A stretch of 12,474 bases of DNA from Myxococcales bacterium (lineage in GTDB: Bacteria; Myxococcota_A; Bradymonadia; REDH01), in the NCBI GenBank assembly GCA_020633625.1, contig JACKDJ010000056.1:1-12474 (forward strand), written 5' to 3'. The notes beneath the pieces were generated by a model. The model saw nothing but the letters and a program-made list of their open reading frames with translations, was not told where the DNA came from and did no database searches. Shown here piece after piece: positions 6,434-12,474 of this stretch. A program made the position numbers and the translations under genes. Each line of letters opens with the position of its first letter. The first letter of the stretch is position 1.

Positions 6434-7114
6434 TTAGGCAATCAGAAGCGCTTCCGCCACGCCAGGGTCCGACAGCGACTCGAACACCCACTCCGCTCCC
6501 GCGGCCGCGAGCTCGACGCTCGGGACCCACCCCGTCGCCACCGCCGCGCACGCGAAGCCGTTTGCATGGGCCGCCGCGACGTCGAGGGCCGTATCCCCGA
6601 TGACCACGACGCGGCACTCTTCGACCGATCGACTCAGAAGACGCGCGCCGCGCGCCGCCCCGACCGCGATCAGCTCCGCGCGCAGCTCCGCGTCGCTCCC
6701 GAACCCGCCAAACCCAAACTCGCGCCACAGGTCGACCACCCCGAGCTTCGCCTTCGCGCCCGCCTCGACGTTCCCGGTGCCGAGCCCGATCGCGACATCT
6801 GGCGCCCGGCGTAGCTCCGCAAGCAGCTCGCGGACGCCTCGGTGCACCTCGACCGCGCCCGACAGCGCGCCCGACAGGCCGGCAAGGTACTCGCTCAGCG
6901 CCGCGTCGATCGCCGCCGGCGTCGGGTCGACACCCGCCTCCGCGAGGGCGCGACGGAAGATCGCCCGGTCGGTCATGCCGCCAAACCCGAAGCTCGCGGA
7001 GTACTCGGCCACGCCGAGCTCGCGCGCCATCGCCGACTCGAGCGCGCGACGTGCGGCGCCGGCTGTCGTGATCAAGGTCCCGTCGATGTCGAACAGCAGC
7101 ACGGTCGGTCGCAT
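6434..7114 (-). CDS. HAD-superfamily hydrolase, phosphoglycolate-phosphatase-like
   Basis: This encodes 226 residues with all four HAD motifs: nucleophile Asp9 and acid Asp11 in LLFDIDGTL (motif I), Thr113 in GLGTGN (motif II, here Thr), a lysine at 121 or 123 in GAKAKLG (motif III), and Asp174/Asp178 in VVIGDTALDV (motif IV). Residues about 16-90 form an alpha-helical C1 cap, as in phosphoglycolate phosphatase and beta-phosphoglucomutase relatives. The reaction is Mg-dependent phosphate-ester hydrolysis in the cytoplasm; the substrate cannot be read from sequence. The ATG at 7114 was chosen because motif I follows directly and a GAGG ribosome site (complement of 7119-7122) lies 4 nt upstream. 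The open frame further upstream overlaps the divergent transporter's leader. It probably stands alone, divergent from the transporter across 110 bp. Confidence 0.9.
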   Translation of the reverse strand: MRPTVLLFDIDGTLITTAGAARRALESAMARELGVAEYSASFGFGGMTDRAIFRRALAEAGVDPTPAAIDAALSEYLAGLSGALSGAVEVHRGVRELLAELRRAPDVAIGLGTGNVEAGAKAKLGVVDLWREFGFGGFGSDAELRAELIAVGAARGARLLSRSVEECRVVVIGDTALDVAAAHANGFACAAVATGWVPSVELAAAGAEWVFESLSDPGVAEALLIA

Positions 7115-7206
7115 CTCGCCTCGCTTCGTGTCGCCAACTGACGATACACGGCAGCGCGGCGCAACCCCAGCGAGCGCGCACGGCTCGGCTTGCGGAACGC
7201 TGCGCC

Positions 7207-7220
7207 GCCGCATAAGCGGC
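7207..7220 (+). promoter_or_regulatory. Hairpin over the leader of the transporter gene
   Basis: A perfect 5-bp stem, GCCGC/GCGGC, with an ATAA loop ends 4 bp before the ATG at 7225, covering the place where a ribosome site would be. No Shine-Dalgarno motif is seen. The same bases include CATAAG (7211-7216), which could act as a -10 box for a nearly leaderless transcript, but the -35-like TTGCGG upstream is only 15 bp away. Both readings are speculative. Confidence 0.25.
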
Positions 7221-7224
7221 CGCA

Positions 7225-9264
7225 ATGCTCGAAGACTGGCTCATAGTCGCGATCAGCATCGTCCCCCTTCTGGTCGCACCCTACGTCTTCGCGGCGTCTC
7301 AGCGTTCACCCGCCGCACGCGACGCGCTCGACGGCTTCGTACTCGCGTCGATCGGACTGCTCGTCTTTGTCCACCTCGTTCCCCACGCGATCGACGCCGC
7401 GGGTGGAGTCGCCCTCATCGTCGCCCTCGCCGGGCTTGCAACACCCCTCCTCCTCGAGCGGGTCAACCACCTCTCCATCCGAAACGCACACACCGTCGCC
7501 CTCGGCCTTGGGCTTATCGGGCTGGGGCTCCACGCCGCCATCGACGGCGTCGCGCTCGCCACTGCCACGGGCGCCCATCGGCACGACATCGCGCTGGTCT
7601 CGGCCGTGGTGCTGCACCGGCTCCCCGTCGCCGTCGCGCTGTGGTGGCTGGTCGCCCCCCGCTTCGGCCGCCGCGCCGCCATCGGCGTACTCTCTGCCGT
7701 CGGCCTCGCCACCGTTGTGGGGTTCGGGCTCGGAGAGGCGTGGACCCGCTCAGCGTCGGCAGACGCGCTCGCGCTCTTTCAGGCGTACATCGCCGGCATG
7801 CTTCTGCACGTCATGCTGCACCGACCGCACGAGCATGACGACGGACATGACCACGGCCATGACCACGGACATGACCACGGCCACGACCACGGCATGAAGG
7901 AGCCCGAGGCCACGCTCGTGGCGACGGCGAGCACCGGCGCGATCGAGCTCAGCGCGGGCGCGCGCGGGACGTTGAGAGCGGGCGCCGGACTCGGCGGCGC
8001 CGGTTGGGGCGGCCCCAGGGCCTCACCGCCGCAGTTTTCCATCGCCGGGGCGAACGAGCGGGCCGCGGGTGAGCCCGACTGCGGCTGCTCCGCTCATGGC
8101 GACGCCTGCGCCGCAGACACGGCGGAGCGCGACGCCGCAGCCCCCCCCCGATGGGCAGAGTCGCTCGGCGCCCTCGCCGGCGTCGCCGCTGTCGTTGGCG
8201 TCTCGTTGCTGAGCAACGCACACGCGGGGCACGACCACGGATCCGACTTCGGCTCTCGTCTGCTCGAGACCAGCCTCGAAGCCGCCCCCGCGCTGCTGAT
8301 CGGGTTTCTGCTCGCGGGGCTCGTGACCGTGGCCCTACCGAGGGCATCGGTGGCGTGGCTGGCTCGGGGGACCGGCCCGACGCAGGCGGTGCGCGGCGCG
8401 CTATTCGGGCTACCTCTGCCGCTCTGCTCGTGCGGCGTCGTCCCGACGTACCGCGGCCTCGTCGCGGCGGGGGCACCGGGCGCTGCCGCGATCGCGTTCC
8501 TGGTGGCGACGCCCGAGCTTGGCGTCGAGGCTGTTGTGCTCTCGGTTCCCTTCTTGGGCCCGGAGCTGACCGTAGCCCGCCTGGTGTCTGCCGCCCTCGT
8601 GGCGATCCTGGCCGGCTGGTGGGTCGGTCGGCGAATCGCGGCCACCCCTGCGCCCGCGGACCTCGACCCGGCCACGGGCAGCCCGCGCGGCTCTGTGCTG
8701 CGACGCGCGCTGCGCTTCGGGCTCGTCGAGCTCGTCGACGAGACGGCGGCGTGGCTGCTCGCGGGCATCTTGCTCGCCGCGGCGATCGAGCCCGCGGGCC
8801 TCTCTTCGTGGCTGGCGCCGATCCCGGGGCCGCTCCAGGTCGCGGGCGCCGCGGCGCTCGGGCTCCCGCTCTACGTCTGTGCGTCTGGCGCGACCCCACT
8901 CGCGGCTGCGCTTGTGCTCGCAGGGGCAACCCCCGGCGCGGCGATCGCCTTCCTACTCGCCGGACCCGCGACGAACGTGACGACCTACGGAGTGCTCGCG
9001 CGGCTTCACGGCGGCGCGACGGCGGTGCGGTTCGGAGCGACCGTCTTCGGGCTCGCCGTGGCCGCGGGGATCGCAGTGGATCTCGCCCTGCCGAACGCGA
9101 CGATCCCCGCCTCTACACTCGAGGCAGGGCATCACGCGAGCCCCGTCGCGTGGCTGTCGCTCGCGGCACTCCTCGTGCTCTTCGTAGCCGCGATCTTCCG
9201 CCAGGGCCCGCGCGCGTTCCTCGACACCGTCGTGAACTTCGGCGGCGAGGCGCACTCGCACTAG
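7225..9264 (+). CDS. Fusion transporter: ZIP-like domain joined to SO_0444-type Cu/Zn efflux permease
   Basis: This encodes 679 residues. Residues 1-200 form about seven membrane helices with ZIP-like features: FVHLVPHAID (48-57), LHAAIDGVAL (102-111) matching the HxxxDG metal site of helix 4, and LHRLPVAVAL (130-139) at the position of the helix-5 HExPEG motif but without its acidic residues. A His-rich loop (202-223, four GHDH units), a Gly/Ala-rich linker, a Cys cluster DCGCSAHGDAC (285-295) and HAGHDHG (333-339) follow. Residues about 350-660 match the SO_0444 family permease (DUF318/ArsP-like): LPLPLCSCGVVP (396-407) and PLYVCASGATPLAAAL (548-563), then GPATNVTTYGVLARL (580-594). The two permease halves are clearly related to each other. 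The family exports Cu/Zn across the inner membrane; direction and substrate here are inferred. The ATG at 7225 lacks a ribosome site but fits helix 1. It is divergent from the HAD gene. Confidence 0.88.
   Translation: MLEDWLIVAISIVPLLVAPYVFAASQRSPAARDALDGFVLASIGLLVFVHLVPHAIDAAGGVALIVALAGLATPLLLERVNHLSIRNAHTVALGLGLIGLGLHAAIDGVALATATGAHRHDIALVSAVVLHRLPVAVALWWLVAPRFGRRAAIGVLSAVGLATVVGFGLGEAWTRSASADALALFQAYIAGMLLHVMLHRPHEHDDGHDHGHDHGHDHGHDHGMKEPEATLVATASTGAIELSAGARGTLRAGAGLGGAGWGGPRASPPQFSIAGANERAAGEPDCGCSAHGDACAADTAERDAAAPPRWAESLGALAGVAAVVGVSLLSNAHAGHDHGSDFGSRLLETSLEAAPALLIGFLLAGLVTVALPRASVAWLARGTGPTQAVRGALFGLPLPLCSCGVVPTYRGLVAAGAPGAAAIAFLVATPELGVEAVVLSVPFLGPELTVARLVSAALVAILAGWWVGRRIAATPAPADLDPATGSPRGSVLRRALRFGLVELVDETAAWLLAGILLAAAIEPAGLSSWLAPIPGPLQVAGAAALGLPLYVCASGATPLAAALVLAGATPGAAIAFLLAGPATNVTTYGVLARLHGGATAVRFGATVFGLAVAAGIAVDLALPNATIPASTLEAGHHASPVAWLSLAALLVLFVAAIFRQGPRAFLDTVVNFGGEAHSH
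7843..7890 (+). repeat. Four tandem 12-bp units encoding the His-rich metal loop
   Basis: Units are GGACATGACCAC, GGCCATGACCAC, GGACATGACCAC and GGCCACGACCAC, each encoding Gly-His-Asp-His. Near-identity at the DNA level suggests recent slippage expansion, unlike the drifted repeats of the gene at the left end. The product is a flexible histidine loop of the type that gathers Zn or Ni in ZIP and CDF transporters. Confidence 0.85.
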
Positions 9265-9265
9265 G

Positions 9266-9295
9266 CGCCACGGGCTGAGCCGCCACGGGCTGAGC
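9266..9295. repeat. 15-bp perfect tandem repeat, two copies
   Basis: The unit cgccacgggctgagc occurs twice in direct succession, 1 bp after the transporter stop codon, with 2 bases of a third copy. It lies in the 152-bp convergent gap 9265-9416. It is non-coding and its function is unknown; it may be a slippage product. Confidence 0.7.
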
Positions 9296-9316
9296 CGTCG
9301 GCGCGGGGGCCGCCAC

Positions 9317-9337
9317 GCCTGGGCTGCACAGCCAGGC
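9317..9337. terminator. Stem-loop in the convergent gap, possible terminator
   Basis: GCCTGG-CTG pairs with CAG-CCAGGC around a short loop, with one bulged G, between the transporter and the PNGase F gene. A second weaker 5-bp stem, CGGCG/CGCCG, lies at 9387-9402 nearer the PNGase F stop. Neither has a T-run. The position between two converging genes is the main support for termination. Confidence 0.35.
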
Positions 9338-9416
9338 CGGCGCGGAGCTTGGGCTGCGCCGCGCACACGGGCGCCAAGGGTCTCACCGGCGACGACCCGC
9401 CGACGGCCGTCCAAAG

Positions 9417-11144
9417 CTACTCGTAGACCGTAACGAACGAGGTGAGCGCGATGTTGCCGCTGTTCGCCGGTGGGGTGCGCCCTTCGAACCAGCCAAAATA
9501 GTCGACGTCCGCGACGGTGCCGGCGGGCGCCAGATCCGTGATGTCGACGACGAACGGGTCCACCTGCATGCCCGGACACCAGCCGCCGCGGCCAAACCAC
9601 CACGTCCCCCACTGGTTCGGCACCGCGCCCTGCTCGATCTGCTCCATGCAGCTGTGCTGGTTCCCGACCATCGGGTGCTCACGATAGAACGACCTGCCGT
9701 TGACGATGAACTCGTGTTGGTGGTTGCAAAACTCGGCGCACTGATTCGTCTCTGCGCCGTGCCCGGTGATGATCGCCCAGAGCTCGACGTGGGCCGCAGA
9801 CTCGGGGATGGCGACATGAGCGAGCGTGCGGCCGTCGTTGTAGGTCTCCCCAAACGCCCCACCCGTGAACAACGGCACGAGCTGCGTCGGGCGGTAGCCC
9901 TTGCCCTGGTTCGAGTAGCGGAGCGTCAGCCAGGTCGCCGTCGGCTGCACGTTCCACTCCGGCGCCCACTCCCAGCGGAACTTGCGCACCCCTCCCTCCT
10001 GCAGGAGCGCGAGGGCCGGCGTGATGTCCACGATCCACCGCCCCTCGCGGTGATACGTCGTGATGTGGCGGCCAAGCTCGACCCGCGTCTCGTCGTCGAC
10101 GTAGAGCCAGAGGTAGGCGAGGTAGTCCCATGCGCCGCAGTTTCCGGCCTCGAGCGCGTTCGGGTTCGGGCACCACTGCGTGACGTCGAGCTCGAGCGTG
10201 TCGAAGTCGGCGGCGGGCGGCAGCTCGACCTCCATGTCGGCGAACTGCTCGATCACCTCGCCCTGCCAGAAGTGCACCTCGGTCGCGTCGACGGCGTCGA
10301 GGCGTGCCTGGCGATTCGCTTCGAAGTTGTAGTACCGCACCTCGTTCGCTGCGTAGGCGAGGCTGGAGTCCCACGGGAACTCGAGCGCGGCGTTGTACCG
10401 GTCGACGTCGGCGAGCGACCCCACACCGCGGATCCGCTGCGCTCGGTCGATCGCCAGGCCGAGCTGACCGACGCCGCGGTCGACCGCATCCCCCACCCAT
10501 GCATCCGTCGCGGCCGCGACCGTCGCGACCACATGGAGATGGCTCCCCCACCAGGCCGCGTCGCCGGCGTCCATCGCCCCGACCGAAGCGTCGATGCGCG
10601 CCTGCATTGCCTCGAGCACGGCGCTCGCAGCGGAGGCGGTCGGACGCCGCGAGATGAAGAAGTAGTGCGCGTTCGGCGGCGACGCGGCGACGAGATCGTC
10701 GACCCCCTGCTCCCACAGCGACGTGCTGTCGGCCGACGAGAGCGTCAGCGTGTCGGGCAAGAACACGTAGCTGTCGCAGCCGGTCCATTCCTCCGAGAGC
10801 GTCCACGTGCTGCCGTCGAGGAGCGTGACGCTGAAGTCGTCGGCGAGGTCGTGCCGGCGAAGCCCGTACGGGCCGACCGCGTCGAACGCGAGGGGCGTCG
10901 CCTCGCCGCACGTGTCCACCGGCGAGGTGTCCGCGTCGGCGGCGTCGGCGTCTTCGCCGCCGTCCGGCTCGTCGCTGATGGCATCCACTCCCACGTCGGC
11001 GTCCGCGTCGGACGAGCTCGCCGCGTCCGCGTCGTCCGACGTGCTCGCGTCCGCCTCGGCTTGGGGCTCACTCGGATCGTCGCTGCACGCGGCGAGCGCG
11101 AACACTGAGGCGAGGGCGAGAGGGAGCGAGAGAGGCCGGTGCAT
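9417..11144 (-). CDS. Lipoprotein with redoxin-like domain and PNGase F-type peptide:N-glycosidase domain
   Basis: This encodes 575 residues. A lipoprotein signal (LASVFALAAC, lipid-bearing Cys20, then Ser) is followed by an Asp/Ala/Ser-rich linker to about residue 78. Residues about 90-250 look redoxin-like (DDFSVTLLDGSTWTLSEEW, YFFISRR, AIDRAQRIRGVGSL) but lack a CxxC site. Residues about 290-575 match PNGase F, which cleaves the bond between Asn and the N-linked glycan. From memory of the Flavobacterium enzyme, Asp60 aligns with Asp340 (CGAWDYLAYL), Glu118 with Glu392 (FRWEWAP), and Glu206 with Glu471 (QCAEFCNHQH). The GWCPGM motif (521-526) is also kept. It is probably anchored in the outer membrane or exposed on the surface, acting on foreign or own glycoproteins. 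The ATG at 11144 has AGGAG 4 nt upstream. It is divergent from the sulfotransferase gene. Confidence 0.9.
   Translation of the reverse strand: MHRPLSLPLALASVFALAACSDDPSEPQAEADASTSDDADAASSSDADADVGVDAISDEPDGGEDADAADADTSPVDTCGEATPLAFDAVGPYGLRRHDLADDFSVTLLDGSTWTLSEEWTGCDSYVFLPDTLTLSSADSTSLWEQGVDDLVAASPPNAHYFFISRRPTASAASAVLEAMQARIDASVGAMDAGDAAWWGSHLHVVATVAAATDAWVGDAVDRGVGQLGLAIDRAQRIRGVGSLADVDRYNAALEFPWDSSLAYAANEVRYYNFEANRQARLDAVDATEVHFWQGEVIEQFADMEVELPPAADFDTLELDVTQWCPNPNALEAGNCGAWDYLAYLWLYVDDETRVELGRHITTYHREGRWIVDITPALALLQEGGVRKFRWEWAPEWNVQPTATWLTLRYSNQGKGYRPTQLVPLFTGGAFGETYNDGRTLAHVAIPESAAHVELWAIITGHGAETNQCAEFCNHQHEFIVNGRSFYREHPMVGNQHSCMEQIEQGAVPNQWGTWWFGRGGWCPGMQVDPFVVDITDLAPAGTVADVDYFGWFEGRTPPANSGNIALTSFVTVYE
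10914..11081 (-). repeat. Low-complexity Asp/Ala/Ser linker coding region
   Basis: Residues 22-77 of the lipoprotein are dominated by Asp, Ala, Ser and Glu, in runs such as DADAASSSDADAD and EDADAADADTS, written with repeated GAC/GCG-type codons. It is a flexible acidic spacer between the membrane anchor and the folded domains. Such linkers are common in surface lipoproteins of myxobacterial genomes (recollection). Confidence 0.8.
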
Positions 11145-11148
11145 GAGA

Positions 11149-11153
11149 CTCCT
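11149..11153 (-). promoter_or_regulatory. Strong ribosome binding site of the PNGase F lipoprotein
   Basis: AGGAG on the minus strand (CTCCT on plus), 4 nt before the ATG at 11144. It is one of the clearest Shine-Dalgarno sites in the window and fixes the start in front of the signal peptide. Confidence 0.7.
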
Positions 11154-11236
11154 GGAGGCCGAGCCGAGGTGCGGCGCGAGGTCGCGTCGAGGTTAGCGGG
11201 TCGCGGCCCGGCGCGCTAGCCACCGTCGGACCGCCA

Positions 11237-11250
11237 GCGCCGAGCGGCGC
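11237..11250. other. Intergenic GC stem-loop with GAGC loop
   Basis: A 5-bp GCGCC/GGCGC stem encloses a GAGC loop. The 14 bases are identical to 5635-5648. It lies in the 252-bp divergent gap 11145-11396 between the PNGase F and sulfotransferase genes, so it is not an obvious terminator. The same gap holds the 10-bp palindrome CGACGCGTCG at 11374-11383 and a weak promoter-like pair, TTGCCG (11321-11326) and TAAGGC (11344-11349), with a 17-bp spacer in front of the sulfotransferase. Confidence 0.4.
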
Positions 11251-11396
11251 ACAGCCCGGTTGCGGGCGCCGGCAGTCCGTCACCCCATGCGGCGGCAGCG
11301 GGGATCGCGGCTCCTCCGGCTTGCCGCAGCGCGCGCGTCTCGCTAAGGCGGCGGCCAGCGATCGACGCGGTGTCGACGCGTCGCCCTCGGAGCTAC

Positions 11397-12269
11397 ATGA
11401 ACGTTGAACGCCCGATCTTCATCACCGGGGTGGGACGCAGCGGGTCGACGATGTTCCACGAACTCGTCTCGTTTCACCCCGAGACGGCGTGGCTTAGCGG
11501 CCTCAACGACCGCTTCCCGGACCGTCCGGAGATCAACCGCGCGTACCTTCAGAGCGTCGACCTTCCCGTCGTCGGCGACCGCGCGCGCACCGCGATCACT
11601 CCCGGCGAGGCGTTTGCGTTCTGGGAGCACCACTGCCGCGGCTTTCGTCGACCGTGCCGGGACCTCGTCGCCGACGACCTGACCGAGAGCTCACGCCGCA
11701 CGATGCCCGCGATGCTCGGTCGCAACCTGACGCCGCGTCGCCACCGTCTCGCACACAAGCTGACCGGCTGGCCCCGCATCGGCTACCTGCACGCGATGTT
11801 CCCCGACGCAAAGTTCGTCCACATCGCGCGCGACGGGCGTGCCGTTGCCAACTCCATGCTCCACGTCGAGTTCTGGTGGGGGTGGCGCGGGCCGGAAAAC
11901 TGGCGCTGGGGAATGCTGTCGCCCGAGCTCCAGCAGGAGTGGGAAGCACACGGGAAGTCGTTCGCCGCGCTTGCCGCGATCGAGTGGAAGCTGATGATGC
12001 AGGCGCACGAGGCGGCCGTCGCGCGCGTGCCGGCCGGGTCGGTCCTCGACATTCGCTACGAAGAGATCTGCGAAGACCCGGTCGGCCACATCCGCGACAT
12101 CATCGCGTTCTGCGATCTTCCGTGGAACGACGACTTCGAGCGACGCGTCGGGCGTGCAAACATCCGAAACACGAACGACAAGTGGCGCCGCGATCTCAAC
12201 GCGCGACAGCAGGCCGACATCGAGTCTGTCCTGGCCGACGCGCTTCCTCGGTACGGCTACTCGACGTGA
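11397..12269 (+). CDS. PAPS-dependent sulfotransferase family protein
   Basis: This encodes 290 residues, typical for bacterial Sulfotransfer_3-like enzymes, which move sulfate from PAPS to a hydroxyl or amine on a carbohydrate, lipid or small molecule. The 5'-phosphosulfate loop is ITGVGRSGSTMFHEL (9-23, core GRSGST 13-18). The 3'-phosphate motif is FVHIARDGRAVANSML (140-155), containing Arg145 and Ser153. The intervening KLTGWPRIGYLHAMFPDAKF (121-140) is also typical. A late VLDIRYEEICEDP segment (217-228) matches the conserved YEDL-like region. No signal peptide or membrane helix is visible, so it is cytoplasmic. The ATG at 11397 has GGAG (11389-11392) 4 nt upstream and places the P-loop near the N terminus, as usual; a GTG at 11370 would add 9 residues with no better site. 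Its stop overlaps the start of the next gene. The acceptor is unknown. Confidence 0.88.
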   Translation: MNVERPIFITGVGRSGSTMFHELVSFHPETAWLSGLNDRFPDRPEINRAYLQSVDLPVVGDRARTAITPGEAFAFWEHHCRGFRRPCRDLVADDLTESSRRTMPAMLGRNLTPRRHRLAHKLTGWPRIGYLHAMFPDAKFVHIARDGRAVANSMLHVEFWWGWRGPENWRWGMLSPELQQEWEAHGKSFAALAAIEWKLMMQAHEAAVARVPAGSVLDIRYEEICEDPVGHIRDIIAFCDLPWNDDFERRVGRANIRNTNDKWRRDLNARQQADIESVLADALPRYGYST

Positions 12270-12474
12270 GCGGCGCGGGCGCGGTCGACGCAGACGCCCT
12301 CGTCACCGCGTTCTACGCCGACGACTCCGTGCTCACGCGCTATCGAGTGGCCGGTGCCCCGATCGCGTTCGCCGTTCGCCCCGGCTGGATCGGACGGGCG
12401 ATCCTCATCCCGATGCCGAACACCGCGCCCGCGGCGCAGTCCGCGGTGGCCGGCCAGTCGATCCTGCGTTTGGT
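12266..12474 (+). CDS. Unidentified partial gene coupled to the sulfotransferase
   Basis: A GTG at 12266 overlaps the sulfotransferase stop in a GTGA arrangement, and the frame is open to the end of the window (69 residues visible). The product starts MSGAGAVDADALVTAFYADD and continues with RYRVAGAPIAFAVRPGWIGRAILIPMPN. This is alternating hydrophobic strand-like sequence with no signal peptide or membrane helix. I recognise no family. The 4-base overlap suggests translational coupling and a shared role with the sulfotransferase, for example acceptor synthesis or a second modification step; that is inference. Codon use matches its neighbours. Confidence 0.6.
   Translation, partial: MSGAGAVDADALVTAFYADDSVLTRYRVAGAPIAFAVRPGWIGRAILIPMPNTAPAAQSAVAGQSILRL

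Noticed and set aside
8151..9278. Second plus-strand open frame inside the transporter gene
   Set aside because: The product is Arg-rich with no hydrophobic or domain pattern; the transporter frame carries clear motifs over the same bases.
9654..11108. Plus-strand open frame of about 484 codons opposite the PNGase F gene
   Set aside because: It is antisense to a gene with conserved catalytic residues; its composition (Arg/Val/Asp-rich) reflects reverse-complement codons.
11145..11396. Possible small RNA or tRNA gene in the largest gap
   Set aside because: No cloverleaf or other recognisable fold was found; only a short hairpin, a 10-bp palindrome and a weak promoter-like pair are present.
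1..12474. Mobile element or defence island
   Set aside because: No transposase, integrase, terminal inverted repeats, tRNA-end attachment site or nuclease/toxin genes were seen, and base composition is uniform by eye.

Overview
The window is a high-GC chromosomal segment, roughly 70% GC by eye, with strong G/C preference at third codon positions. I infer a Myxococcota-like (delta-proteobacterial) host, possibly near the Sandaracinaceae. The grounds are an Asp/Ala/Ser-rich lipoprotein linker, an outer-membrane barrel protein, a PhaR-type regulator with a long coiled coil, and a secreted PNGase F-like enzyme. No rRNA, tRNA, insertion sequence, integrase or CRISPR array is visible. This placement is inference and no marker gene settles it.

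Layout, left to right. (1) Bases 1-2358 (+) hold the 3' end of a large repeat protein: one partial and eight well-kept modules of 53-57 residues, each with two cysteines, then three eroded modules and a unique 142-residue C-terminal domain. (2) Facing it on the minus strand is a two-gene unit, prmC (release-factor glutamine methyltransferase, 4097-3060) followed after 2 nt by a SRAP/YedK-HMCES abasic-site DNA-protein crosslink gene (3057-2392). (3) Divergent from prmC is a small zinc-ribbon protein with one C-terminal membrane helix (4279-4659, +). (4) Minus-strand genes follow: an outer-membrane beta-barrel protein (5559-4690), a PhaR-like regulator (6254-5661) and a HAD phosphatase (7114-6434). 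(5) Divergent from the phosphatase is a 679-residue transporter (7225-9264, +) joining a ZIP-like half to an SO_0444-type Cu/Zn efflux permease through His/Cys-rich linkers. (6) Convergent with it is a lipoprotein (11144-9417, -) with a redoxin-like domain and a C-terminal PNGase F domain that keeps all three catalytic acids. (7) Divergent from that is a PAPS-dependent sulfotransferase (11397-12269, +), with a GTGA stop/start overlap into an unidentified partial gene that runs off the window.

Most genes look like independent transcription units. The clear exceptions are prmC-SRAP and sulfotransferase-downstream ORF, which look translationally coupled. The surface-facing products (repeat protein, barrel, PNGase F lipoprotein, sulfotransferase) suggest an envelope and glycan theme on parts of the segment. 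I see no single defence system or mobile island. The most unusual items are the ZIP-permease fusion, the redoxin-PNGase F lipoprotein and the Cys-framed repeat protein.
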